A stretch of DNA of 64,000 nt, from contig JAEUNM010000095.1 of assembly GCA_016791105.1 (NCBI GenBank), positions 1 to 64,000 on the forward strand, in the 5' to 3' direction. The position numbers and the translations under genes are program-made. This document shows positions 43,293-52,564 of the stretch, in pieces. Position 1 is the stretch's first letter. Each line of letters begins with the position of its first letter. Below the pieces are notes generated by a model, which saw only the letters and a program-made list of their open reading frames with translations, did no database searches and was not told the DNA's origin. The DNA is from Rhodocyclaceae bacterium (GTDB taxonomy: Bacteria > Pseudomonadota > Gammaproteobacteria > Burkholderiales > Rhodocyclaceae).

Positions 43293-44876
43293 ATGACGAC
43301 ACAAAAGCCGGCCATCTGGACCCCGGGCGACTGGAACGCCTTTTTCGGTTTCGGTACCAATATTCTTGTCAATCTGCTGGTACTGACGACGCTCATGCGC
43401 TTCGTGCTGAAAATGCCGGACGATCTGGTATTCGGCCGCATCCTGCCGGCCACCGGGCTCATGCTGTGCCTGTCCACGTTTTACTACGCCTGGCTGGCTT
43501 ATCGCCTCGCCAGATCCACCGGGCGCAACGACGTATGCGCGCTGCCTTCGGGCATCAGCGTGCCGCACATGTTCGTGGTGGTGTTCGTCATCATGCTGCC
43601 CATCGCCGCCAAAACCGGCGATCCGGTCAAAGGCTGGGAAGCCGGCCTGACCTGGGTATTCGTGCAAAGCTTCGTGCTCATGGCGGGCGGTTTCATCGCG
43701 CCCTTCATACGCCGCATCACGCCGCGCGCGGCCCTGCTCGGCACTCTGGCCGGCGTATCGGTGGCGTTCATTTCGATGCGCCCGGCGCTCGAAATGTTCA
43801 TGACGCCGGTAATCGGTGTGGTCTGTTTCGCCATCATCCTGCTGTCCTGGTTTGGCGGCGTGCGCTACTTCCGCGGCATTCCGGCCGGCTTGATCGCCAT
43901 CGCGGTAGGCAGCGCCATCGCCTGGGGATCGAATGCTTTCGGGCTCAACTATGGCGGCATGAGTCTGGACAAACTAAGCAGTTCTTTCGCGAATTTCGGA
44001 TTTTCCATTCCGCTGCCGGCCGTCAATCACGTATTCAGCGGCTTCGAATTTCTCGGCGTGATCCTGGTGACCGCCATCCCCTTCGGCATATACGACCTGG
44101 TCGAAGCAATGGATAACGTGGAAAGCGCGGCCGTGGCGGGCGACAGTTTCCCGACCACGCGCGTGCTTACCGCCGACGGCGTGGTCAGCCTGATCGGCTG
44201 CCTGCTCGGCAACCCCTTCATCAACGCCGTGTATATCGGCCACCCGGGCTGGAAAGCCATGGGCGGCCGCATCGGTTATTCGGCCGCCACCGGCGTGATG
44301 GTGATCGTGCTGTCCTGGTTCGGCATCATTTCCCTCATGCTGGCGCTGGTGCCGGTGGTGGCCATCGCGCCCATCCTGCTCTACATCGGCATGCTGATCG
44401 GCGCGCAATCGTTCCAGGAAACCCCGCGCAGCCACGCGCCCGCCATCGTGCTGGCGCTGGTGCCGCACCTGGCCGCCTGGGGCAAATTGCAGATCGACAA
44501 CGCACTGGGCGCAGCCGGTACTGACGCCATGACGGTGGGCCTGGACAAGCTGGGTCAGGTCGGCATCATGTACCACGGCCTGGCGGTACTGGGCGGCGGC
44601 GCGATACTGGGCGGCCTCATGCTGGGCGCCATCGCGGTATTCATCATCGAGCGTCAGTTCAACAAAGCCGGCGGCTTTTCGCTGGCCGCGGCGGCGCTCA
44701 CCTTCTTCGGCTTCATGCACGGCGAAGCCATAGGCATCATGCAGACACCGGCCGTCGCCGCCTGCTACCTGATGGTTGCCGGCATCATGTTCGCCTGCGC
44801 GAAATACGCCTGCGTCAGCGCCCCGGCGCCGGTAGTCGAACACCACCCCGAACCCGTCGCAGCCGGCGCCGCCTGA
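43293..44876 (+). CDS. NCS2-type purine/pyrimidine-like permease
   Basis: 527 residues with about 12-14 membrane helices. The start MTTQKPAIWTPGDWNAFFGFGTNILVN and the segment GIYDLVEAMDNVESAAVAGDSFPTTRVL fit the AzgA-like arm of the nucleobase permeases. It ends in a hydrophilic tail (VVEHHPEPVAAGAA). Paired with the cysteine hydrolase, it may import a nucleobase- or urea-derived compound. Terminated by the hairpin at 44968-44996. Confidence 0.82.
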   Translation: MTTQKPAIWTPGDWNAFFGFGTNILVNLLVLTTLMRFVLKMPDDLVFGRILPATGLMLCLSTFYYAWLAYRLARSTGRNDVCALPSGISVPHMFVVVFVIMLPIAAKTGDPVKGWEAGLTWVFVQSFVLMAGGFIAPFIRRITPRAALLGTLAGVSVAFISMRPALEMFMTPVIGVVCFAIILLSWFGGVRYFRGIPAGLIAIAVGSAIAWGSNAFGLNYGGMSLDKLSSSFANFGFSIPLPAVNHVFSGFEFLGVILVTAIPFGIYDLVEAMDNVESAAVAGDSFPTTRVLTADGVVSLIGCLLGNPFINAVYIGHPGWKAMGGRIGYSAATGVMVIVLSWFGIISLMLALVPVVAIAPILLYIGMLIGAQSFQETPRSHAPAIVLALVPHLAAWGKLQIDNALGAAGTDAMTVGLDKLGQVGIMYHGLAVLGGGAILGGLMLGAIAVFIIERQFNKAGGFSLAAAALTFFGFMHGEAIGIMQTPAVAACYLMVAGIMFACAKYACVSAPAPVVEHHPEPVAAGAA

Positions 44877-44967
44877 ACGCACCCCGCACCCGCCATACAC
44901 AACCTTACTAAGGCCGCCACAGACCGCGCCCCACGACAGATCTCCTGAGTCGCAAGTACCCCACTTG

Positions 44968-44996
44968 GCCGCGCAGATGTACCCGCGCGGCTTTTT
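44968..44996 (+). terminator. Rho-independent terminator of the permease operon
   Basis: GCCGCGC and GCGCGGC stem around a 10-base loop, followed by TTTTTCTTT, 92 bp after the permease stop. Confidence 0.8.
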
Positions 44997-45395
44997 CTTT
45001 GTGCCGGCGCAGTCGGCAAGCAGGCGACCGGCAATAAACAATCCAAATTGCGCGGCAATGCGGAACGGCGACAGCGCATTTCTTCAGCGTGATCCCTGGC
45101 GCTCCTTAGTCGTACCAACCACGAAATTAAGCCGCACACGCCCCATTCGTTGGGGTGAGCCCGCAAACGCCAACATCGGCCGCAATTAACCCATCCCAAG
45201 CTAACACCCAGCCGGCACGCCAAAGTACCCGCAGGAGCATTTTTCGACCGTGGGTGTTGGGGTTCCGTCGTCACCCCAAGCTACGTGCTGGTCAGCGAAG
45301 GCGACCGCGGCAAATATTTTGGCGAACGAACCCCGGCCGGCTCGAGCCTGGGCCTGTGGGCGTTCCACCGGCACAATGTACACAGCGCCGCCCGC
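44997..45395. other. 399-bp convergent intergenic stretch
   Basis: Lies between the permease terminator and the dnaE stop. No gene is recognisable; the frames here are short shadows. I see no repeat of the two intergenic families. Confidence 0.5.
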
Positions 45396-48300
45396 TCACG
45401 AATACACCACCTGTACGCCCTCTGCCGGCAGCCAGTTGCGCAAGCTTTCCAGCAAGGCGTCGTCGAGGCGCAATTTCCATTGTTCGCCCAGCGACAACTC
45501 GCCTTCGGCAGCGCTGGCGCGGTAACAGATGCGCACCGGGCAAGCCGCTTCACCGGCCCGCGCGCGATACGGTTCCAACAGCCCACGCAGCCGCCGCGCG
45601 GCTTCGCGCGCGCCGCCTGCCTGCCCCACCTCGCCATTGATGGCGAGCCGCAGTTCGCGCGCGGCGCGCGAGCGCGCCTCGCCCAGGGTGTATAAGGCGT
45701 CGGCCACCACGCGCAGCCCGCCGGTGTATTCGTCCTTTTGCACGCGGCCTTCCACCACCAGCACGGTGTCGTCCTTGACGACGTCGCGGCGCGCGTCGAA
45801 CAGTTCGGAAAATACCGACACTTCCACCTGCGCGCTGCCGTCGTCCAGCACGATGAATGCAGCTTTGCCGCGCTTGGTCATCTGCACGCGCGAAGAAGCG
45901 ATAAGCCCGGCCAACAGCACCGGATCGCGCGACGGCTCGAGATTTTTCAGCCCACGCCGCACGAAGCGCGCCACTTCGTGCTTGACGGCGTTATAAGGGT
46001 GGCCGGACAAATAAAAGCCTATCGCCTGCTTTTCCTGCGCCAGGCGCTCGCGTTCATCCCAGGGCCGCGCCGCGACATAGCGCACGACCGGCGCCGCGGC
46101 CTCGCCCAACATGTCGAACAAGCCCACCTGCTGCGCATTGGCGGCCGCCTGTTCGGCAGCTTCCATGGCCAGGCCCACGCTGGCGATCAGTTTGGCGCGG
46201 TCGGCGTCGATGCCGTCGAACGCCCCGGCGCGCACCAGAGTTTCGATGACGCGGCGATTTACCAGGCGTTTGTCGACGCGCGCGCAAAAATCGAATAAAT
46301 CCTTGAACGGCCCGCCGCGCGCGCGCGCCGCCAAGATCAGTTCCACCGCCTGCTGGCCAGTGCCCTTGATGGCACCCAGCCCATAGCGCACGGTGGCGCG
46401 ATCGACCGGCACGAAGCGGTAGTCGGACGCATTCACGTCCGGCGGCAATATGGTGATGCGATTGGCGCGGGCGTCGTCGAAAAACACTTTGACGCTGTCC
46501 GTGTTATCCATGTCCGAGGACAGCGTGGCGGCCATGAAGGCCGCGCAATGGTGCGCCTTGAGCCAGGAGGTGTGGTAAGTCACCACCGCGTAGGCCGCCG
46601 TGTGCGACTTGTTGAAGCCGTATTCGGCGAATTTTTCCATCAGGTCGAACAACTGCATCGCGAGCGCTTCTTCATGCCCGGCCTTGTTGGCGCCGGCGCG
46701 CATGATTTCGCGGTGCTTGGCCATTTCTTCGGGCTTTTTCTTGCCCATCGCACGGCGCAGCATGTCCGCCCCGCCCAGGGTGTAGCCGCCTATGATCTGG
46801 GAAATCTGCATCACCTGTTCCTGATACACGATGACGCCATAGGTGGGTTCCAGGCAGCCCTGCAGGTCGGCATGGAAATAATCGATTTTTTGCTGGCCTT
46901 TTTTGCGCAGGATGAAGTCATCCACCATGCCCGAGCCGAGCGGCCCCGGCCGGTACAGCGCCAGCACGGCGATAATGTCCTCGAAACGGTCCGGCTTCAG
47001 TTTTGCCAGCAGCTTTTTCATGCCCTCCGATTCAACCTGGAATATGCCTATCGTATTGGCTTCCTTGAGCACCTGATAGGCGACCGGGTCGGCAAAGCCG
47101 AGCCGCATCAGATCCGGTTTATCACCACTTAGCCGTGCCACATAGTCGAGCGCCAGCGCGATGGTGGTGAGGTTGCGCAGTCCCAGAAAGTCGAATTTGA
47201 CGAGGCCGACGGCTTCCACGTCGTCCTTGTCGAATTGCGATACCGGCGCGGCGTCGTCGCCATCCTGCTGGTAGAGCGGGCAAAAATCGGTCAGTTTTCC
47301 GGGCGCGATCAGTACGCCGCCGGCGTGCATGCCGACGTTGCGCGTGAGGCCTTCCAGTTGTTCGGCGAGCTGCAATAGTTCGCGCACTTCTTCTTCGTTC
47401 TGTTCGCGCTCCTTGAGCAGGGGCTCGGCTTCGCGCGCCTCGGCCAGTGACAGCGGCTTGTTCTGCACCACCGGTATCAGTTTCGACAACTGGTCGCATA
47501 ACGTATAGGGCATGTCCAGTACGCGGCCCACGTCGCGAATGACCGCCTTCGAGGCCATGGTGCCGAAGGTGGCGATCTGGCTCACCGCCGCGGCGCCGTA
47601 TTTGTGGCGCACGTATTCGATTACCTGGCCGCGCTTGTCCTGGCAAAAATCCACGTCGAAGTCGGGCATGGACACCCGCTCGGGATTCAGGAAGCGCTCG
47701 AACAGCAGCGCATAGGCGAGCGGGTCGAGGTCGGTAATGCCGAGGCTGTAAGCCACCAGCGAGCCGGCGCCGGAGCCGCGCCCGGGTCCGACCGGCACGC
47801 CGTTCTGTTTGGCCCAGTTGATGAAATCCGCGACGATCAGGAAGTAGCCCGGAAAGCCCATCTGCACGATGGTGTCGCACTCGAATTTGAGGCGCGCTTC
47901 GTATTCGGGCCGGCGTGTTTCGCGCTCGGCTGGGTCCGGGTATAGCTCGGCCAGGCGGGTTTCCATTCCGGCGCGGGCCTGGGCGACCAGAAATTCGTCC
48001 AGCGTCATGCCGGGCGGGGTAGGGAAAGCCGGCAGAAAATTTTTGCCCAACTGCATCACGATATTGCAGCGCCGGGCGATTTCCACCGAATTTTCCAGCG
48101 CTTCGGGTATGTCCGCGAATAGCTCGGCCATTTCGGCCTGGGATTTGAAATATTGCTGTTCGGTGAAGTCGCGCGGCCGGCGCTTGTCGCCAAGCACATA
48201 GCCTTGCGCGATGCACACGCGCACTTCGTGCGCCTTGTGGTCGGCCGCATCCATGAATTGCACCGGATGGGTCGCCACCACGGGCAGGTCGAGTTCTGCC

Positions 48301-48902
48301 GCCAGGCCGCAACTGGCCTGCACCAGGGCTTCCGCCTGCGGCTGGCCGGCGCGCTGCAATTCCAGGTAGTAGGCGTCGGGAAACGCGCCCGCCCAGGCGC
48401 GCGCGAGACGCTGGGCCAGCGCGTGGTTGCCCGCCAGCAAGGCCTGCCCGACGTCGCCCGCCGCGGCGCCGGACAAGGCGATCAGGCCCGCCGTGGCGCC
48501 CGCTTCGAGCAGCCACTCGCGGCGCAATTCGGCGCGGCCATGAAATTTGTTGTTCAGGTAGGCGCGCGTGAGCAAATCGCACAAGCGCCCGTAGCCGGCA
48601 CGGTCGGCAGCCAGCAGCAGCAGGCGAAACGGCTTGTCGCGGTCGGCTTCGTTCGTGATCCAGGCATCCACCCCCACCACGGGTTTTACGCCGGCCGAGC
48701 GGGCGGCCTTGTAAAACTTGATCATGCCGAACAGATTGGCCAGATCGGTCAAGGCCAGGGCCGGCATGCCGTCTTTGGCGGCACGCTTGACGGCGTCGTC
48801 GAGGCGCACGATGCCGTCCTGCACCGAATATTCGGAATGCAGGCGCAGATGCACGAAGCGCGGCGCGGCCGCCGCGGGGCTGGGGGAAGCGGTGGTATCC
48901 AT
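45396..48902 (-). CDS. dnaE: DNA polymerase III alpha subunit
   Basis: 1168 residues, full length for DnaE1. The PHP domain starts with RFVHLRLHSEYSVQDGIVR. The polymerase catalytic acids are in MPDFDVDFCQDKRG. The finger/thumb segment GFNKSHTAAYAVVTYHTSWLKAHH is diagnostic. The C-terminal OB-fold carries ASSRVQMTKRGKAAFIVLDDGSAQVEV. It is the replicative polymerase. Single gene on the minus strand. Confidence 0.96.
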   Translation of the reverse strand: MDTTASPSPAAAAPRFVHLRLHSEYSVQDGIVRLDDAVKRAAKDGMPALALTDLANLFGMIKFYKAARSAGVKPVVGVDAWITNEADRDKPFRLLLLAADRAGYGRLCDLLTRAYLNNKFHGRAELRREWLLEAGATAGLIALSGAAAGDVGQALLAGNHALAQRLARAWAGAFPDAYYLELQRAGQPQAEALVQASCGLAAELDLPVVATHPVQFMDAADHKAHEVRVCIAQGYVLGDKRRPRDFTEQQYFKSQAEMAELFADIPEALENSVEIARRCNIVMQLGKNFLPAFPTPPGMTLDEFLVAQARAGMETRLAELYPDPAERETRRPEYEARLKFECDTIVQMGFPGYFLIVADFINWAKQNGVPVGPGRGSGAGSLVAYSLGITDLDPLAYALLFERFLNPERVSMPDFDVDFCQDKRGQVIEYVRHKYGAAAVSQIATFGTMASKAVIRDVGRVLDMPYTLCDQLSKLIPVVQNKPLSLAEAREAEPLLKEREQNEEEVRELLQLAEQLEGLTRNVGMHAGGVLIAPGKLTDFCPLYQQDGDDAAPVSQFDKDDVEAVGLVKFDFLGLRNLTTIALALDYVARLSGDKPDLMRLGFADPVAYQVLKEANTIGIFQVESEGMKKLLAKLKPDRFEDIIAVLALYRPGPLGSGMVDDFILRKKGQQKIDYFHADLQGCLEPTYGVIVYQEQVMQISQIIGGYTLGGADMLRRAMGKKKPEEMAKHREIMRAGANKAGHEEALAMQLFDLMEKFAEYGFNKSHTAAYAVVTYHTSWLKAHHCAAFMAATLSSDMDNTDSVKVFFDDARANRITILPPDVNASDYRFVPVDRATVRYGLGAIKGTGQQAVELILAARARGGPFKDLFDFCARVDKRLVNRRVIETLVRAGAFDGIDADRAKLIASVGLAMEAAEQAAANAQQVGLFDMLGEAAAPVVRYVAARPWDERERLAQEKQAIGFYLSGHPYNAVKHEVARFVRRGLKNLEPSRDPVLLAGLIASSRVQMTKRGKAAFIVLDDGSAQVEVSVFSELFDARRDVVKDDTVLVVEGRVQKDEYTGGLRVVADALYTLGEARSRAARELRLAINGEVGQAGGAREAARRLRGLLEPYRARAGEAACPVRICYRASAAEGELSLGEQWKLRLDDALLESLRNWLPAEGVQVVYS

Positions 48903-48979
48903 GGGAGGATTTTACGCGCCGCCGGCTGTAGTCCCGGCGTGCGGGGAAGGCAAATTTTGTCCGGCGTTCGGGTGCGTGT

Positions 48980-50128
48980 CTAGCCGCCTGATGCCGCCTG
49001 CGCGCGGATTTCGCCCAAGGCCGCCGCCGCGCGGATCAGTTCCGCATCGGTGTTCAGCAGGTCGGGGCCCAGGCGCAGGTGTTGGCCGCGGGCGTCACAA
49101 ACGACGCCGCGCGCGCGCATTTCGGTCGCCAAGCGGGCCGCCGCGGGGTCGGACACGGTCAGAAACGCACCAGCTTCTTCGCCGGCTCCCGCGGCCGTGA
49201 CGCCTTTTTGCGCGAGCAAATCCGCCAATCGCGCTTTTTGCGCCAGATTGTGGGCACGCAGGCGCGCAACGCCTGCTTCGAGGGTGAACTCCAGGCCCGC
49301 CAGGGCCTGAAACCAGGCCAACACGGCTGGCGTGGCTTCCAGCCAGCCATCGCCGCCCGGCGCACGGCGCGGTGTCGCGCGGCGATCCCAGTCGAACAGG
49401 TTGGCTTTGGCGAACCAGCCGGCATCCAGGGTATGCAGCGCTTCGGCAAATTCCGGCCGCACGTACAGCCAGCCCGCGCCGGGCCCGCCGCGCAGGTATT
49501 TGTAGCAGCCGCCGACCGCAAAATCGGCGTCCAGCGCAGCCAGGTCCAGCGGCAATACGCCGGCGTGGTGGTACACGTCCAGCAGCACGCGCGTGCCTTG
49601 GGCGTGCGCCGTGGCGATGAGGCGTGGCAAGTCCGCCACGATTTCACCGCTTTCAAACATGACGCTGGACAGCACCAGCAGATCGGCCCCTGCTCCCGGC
49701 AGTTCGAGCCAGGGCCGCATGGCAAGTTCGATGCGGCCCTGGTCGCGGTAGCTGGTCAGGATGAAGGCGATGGAATCGAATTCACCCACGCTGGTGAGGA
49801 CGCGCGGGCGTCCTGGCAAGGCGTTGAGCACCGCGCGCAGACCTTGGCCCGCGCTCGCGCGCGGTACGATGCAAGAGGGATCGGGCACGCCGACCAGGCG
49901 GGCCACCAGCGCGCGAAAGCGCTCGCGCGCATCCAGCCAATGATCCCAAGCGGCATCCATGTCGCGGTACCAGGCATCCACCGCGCCGGCGACATCGTCC
50001 GCCATGCGGTCGGGCGGGCGGCCTAAGGAGTGATTGGCCAGATATATGCCGGGCCGCGCGCGCACGCGTGCGAAGCGCGGCCAGATGTCGCGGGCAAGTT
50101 CTTCCTCAGTGAATTTCCGTGCGCACAT
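48980..50128 (-). CDS. kynU: Kynureninase-like PLP enzyme
   Basis: 382 residues, a class V fold-type I PLP enzyme. The PLP lysine is in GGCYKYLRGGPGAGWLYV, and the Asp of the cofactor pocket is in VLLDVYHHAGVLPLD. Kynureninase cleaves kynurenine to anthranilate and alanine. The length is about 30 residues shorter than typical KynU. It overlaps the tryptophan 2,3-dioxygenase gene by 23 bp, which strongly supports the kynurenine role. kynB (formamidase) is not adjacent. Confidence 0.82.
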   Translation of the reverse strand: MCARKFTEEELARDIWPRFARVRARPGIYLANHSLGRPPDRMADDVAGAVDAWYRDMDAAWDHWLDARERFRALVARLVGVPDPSCIVPRASAGQGLRAVLNALPGRPRVLTSVGEFDSIAFILTSYRDQGRIELAMRPWLELPGAGADLLVLSSVMFESGEIVADLPRLIATAHAQGTRVLLDVYHHAGVLPLDLAALDADFAVGGCYKYLRGGPGAGWLYVRPEFAEALHTLDAGWFAKANLFDWDRRATPRRAPGGDGWLEATPAVLAWFQALAGLEFTLEAGVARLRAHNLAQKARLADLLAQKGVTAAGAGEEAGAFLTVSDPAAARLATEMRARGVVCDARGQHLRLGPDLLNTDAELIRAAAALGEIRAQAASGG

Positions 50129-50930
50129 CGATCAGTTCCGGGAATAGCCGCAGGTCCAGGCTGCGGCGCAGGAAAGCCACGCCCGCCGTGCCGCCGGTAC
50201 CGCGCTTATATCCGATGATGCGTTCCACGGTTTTGACGTGGCGGAAGCGCCAGAGCAAAAAATTTTCTTCGAGGTCGACGAGCTTTTCGCAGAAGTCGTA
50301 TTCGGCCCAGTAGCGCGCGGTATTTTCGTAAATGGTTTTGAATACCGCGGTCACGCCGGTGTCGGCTCGATACGGCAAGCTCCAGTCGCGCTCGATCTGC
50401 CCGGCCGGCACAGGGAACCCCTGGCGTGCCAGGTGGCGCAAAAATTCGTCGTACAGGCTGGGCGCGGCAAGCAGGCCCTGCAAGCCGGCATGCGCCACGC
50501 GGTCGTGCGCGAACAGGGCAAGCAGGTCGGCATGTTTGTTGCCGAGCATGAATTCCACGGCACGGAACTGCTGCGACTGCAAGCCCGAGGCCGGCCCCAG
50601 CACGGGCCGAAATTTGACGTATTCGGAGGGGGTGAGGGTTTCCAGCACCGCCCATTGTTCAAACATCTGGCGCTGAATCTGTTTGACGCGGGCGAGGATT
50701 TTGAAGCAAGGTTCGAGGCGGTCGGCCCGCACATGAGCGATCGCCGCGCCCAGCTCGTGGATCATGAGCTTCATCCAGAGCTCGGCCACCTGGTGCTGCA
50801 CGATGAACAGCATTTCGTCATGCTGCCCGGAGCGCGGATGCTGCGCGTCGAGCAATCGATCCAGGCACAGATAGCCGGCGTAAGAGCGCTCGGCCGACAG
50901 GTCGGTAGTGAAATCGTGTTCCGTGCTCAT
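50106..50930 (-). CDS. kynA: Tryptophan 2,3-dioxygenase
   Basis: 274 residues from the ATG at 50930 (MSTEHDFTTDLSAERSYAGYL). The long upstream extension to 51158 is rejected. The heme/substrate segment QHDEMLFIVQHQVAELWMKL and FRPVLGPASGLQSQQFRAVEFMLGNKH are the TDO hallmarks; the C-terminal RRSLDLRLFPELIDVRTEI is also conserved. It oxidises tryptophan to N-formylkynurenine. First gene of the pair with the kynureninase gene. Confidence 0.94.
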   Translation of the reverse strand: MSTEHDFTTDLSAERSYAGYLCLDRLLDAQHPRSGQHDEMLFIVQHQVAELWMKLMIHELGAAIAHVRADRLEPCFKILARVKQIQRQMFEQWAVLETLTPSEYVKFRPVLGPASGLQSQQFRAVEFMLGNKHADLLALFAHDRVAHAGLQGLLAAPSLYDEFLRHLARQGFPVPAGQIERDWSLPYRADTGVTAVFKTIYENTARYWAEYDFCEKLVDLEENFLLWRFRHVKTVERIIGYKRGTGGTAGVAFLRRSLDLRLFPELIDVRTEIH

Positions 50931-51287
50931 GGAGCGGCCTCCGCGGCGATGCGACGAGCTTTTGACCTTTGCGCCGCGCCATCGATTCCACCTGTGCGGT
51001 TGGCAAGGGCGTAGCGCCGGCTGCAATGCCGCAAGATGGTAGCAGCGTACTATGCACGGAATTTGCCGCAAAAGCCGCCATTTCGGCAAGCCCGGCCGGC
51101 ATTTGCGCCGATTCCGGATTGCGCCACGCCCAAAAAATACGGGGCGGGCCAGGAGCACCCGCCCGGCCCGCCCCGCGGCACATGGCGCGTTTGGATTGAC
51201 CCCCGCCTGCGCTGATGCCCAGTTGGACAGATTTCGCTGCGCGTCGCGCCCGCCCTGAAAGGGGGGCGCGACGCCAGATTCAGATCA
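50931..51287. other. 357-bp intergenic stretch with a GC hairpin
   Basis: No gene visible. An 11-bp stem (51241-51251 with 51264-51274, 12-base loop) lies just past the PEP-CTERM gene stop and may stop its transcript, though no T-run follows. The part near kynA probably holds its promoter, which I could not place. Confidence 0.5.
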
Positions 51288-52268
51288 CTACCGGATCGCA
51301 GCAACCCGACCCGCTACGCCGGCCCGCGACCACAGCCACATCAACACCGGCAGCACTAACGCCAGGCTGGCCGGCTCCGGTATGCGGGGCAGCGGCTCAG
51401 CCAGTTTGAATATGCTGAATTCCACGCTTTCGCCGGGCGCAAGCGCACCCAAATCCCAGGCCAGGCCGCCCGCCACGTCACCCGGCCCGGGCGAAATTGC
51501 CGGCCCCGGATCGAGATAGACGTTGGTCTGCACCATGTCCAGCACGTCTATGGGCAGGGCCAGGAATGGACCGTTGCGGCCATGCGCGTCATCCACGCGC
51601 TCGCCCCGCATATTGCCATCGGCGATGAACGTGTCATCGCGCAGACCGGTAATGGTGATGCCGGACAAGGGGTCGTAACTCACCGTGCCTTTAAGTTGGT
51701 TCGGCGCGAAACTACCGTTCGGATGGAAATTGAAATAGTCGGCAAAACGCAGGGCATCGAAAGTCGTGCCCGTTGTGGCGTTGGTAATGCGGAAGGTCTG
51801 TGTAATTTGCTGCCCGACCGGCACCAGGGTGGTGGTGATGAGCATTTGCAGCCCAACAGGATGCGTCACCAGGGACTGGGCGCTGAAGCTGCCGGCGATA
51901 AAGTGTACCGGCGTGAGTACGCTCCATAGCGAGCCGGTCGGCATGGTGGGCAACAAAGTGCCGCCATCCATGACGGGCGAAATCCAGCCGAAACCCGATG
52001 CTTCGAGGGGCGCACCGCCGGTGCTCCAGTGCAGATTGGGCGCGTCGTCGCCGGATAACACGTCGAAGCGCGGGTCATAAATAGCGGGCGCGCTGCCCAC
52101 GAACCAGGCATCACTCCAGCCGTAGTCGGACACGCAATAGGTCGCCGTGCCATTCGACAGTGGAATGATGTCCATGCCGGGCACGTCGGTGCAGGGCGGC
52201 GTGGCCACCGCAGCGGCATTGCAGGCAACTAAAACGCACACCGTACCGACGGCAACACTGCGCAGCAT
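51288..52268 (-). CDS. PEP-CTERM sorted exported protein
   Basis: 326 residues from the ATG at 52268, with GGGAGAATGAA upstream. A signal peptide (LRSVAVGTVCVLVACNAAAVA) is followed by a beta-rich body. The C-terminus has the full sorting signal: PEP motif in RIPEPASLAL, hydrophobic helix LALVLPVLMWLW and an arginine-rich tail SRAGVAGR. Such proteins are processed by an exosortase and linked to exopolysaccharide. No exosortase is in the window. The body matches no family that I recognise. Confidence 0.88.
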   Translation of the reverse strand: MLRSVAVGTVCVLVACNAAAVATPPCTDVPGMDIIPLSNGTATYCVSDYGWSDAWFVGSAPAIYDPRFDVLSGDDAPNLHWSTGGAPLEASGFGWISPVMDGGTLLPTMPTGSLWSVLTPVHFIAGSFSAQSLVTHPVGLQMLITTTLVPVGQQITQTFRITNATTGTTFDALRFADYFNFHPNGSFAPNQLKGTVSYDPLSGITITGLRDDTFIADGNMRGERVDDAHGRNGPFLALPIDVLDMVQTNVYLDPGPAISPGPGDVAGGLAWDLGALAPGESVEFSIFKLAEPLPRIPEPASLALVLPVLMWLWSRAGVAGRVAAIR

Positions 52269-52564
52269 TTCATTCTCCCAAGCATGCGGGCTGGCTTGTC
52301 CCATATCCTCGCAAGAACTGCGCCATATCAGGGCGCGACGGTTTTGTTCATGCAAATCAGCAGCTTGTGGATTTGCCTCAGGCGGGACTTACTGACAGTG
52401 TAAAAATGTTCGACGCTGACTTAGGTAGCCGGGAATTGGCGTGCGGCAATGCCGTCGAAGTTGCCGTCAGTGCGCGTACCGCCAGCATTGGTGCGGGCGC
52501 GAATGGCCGCACGCTTGTGAGAGGCAGTCGGGCCGCCCCTGCGGCCCAGGGCGACCGGTGCTGA

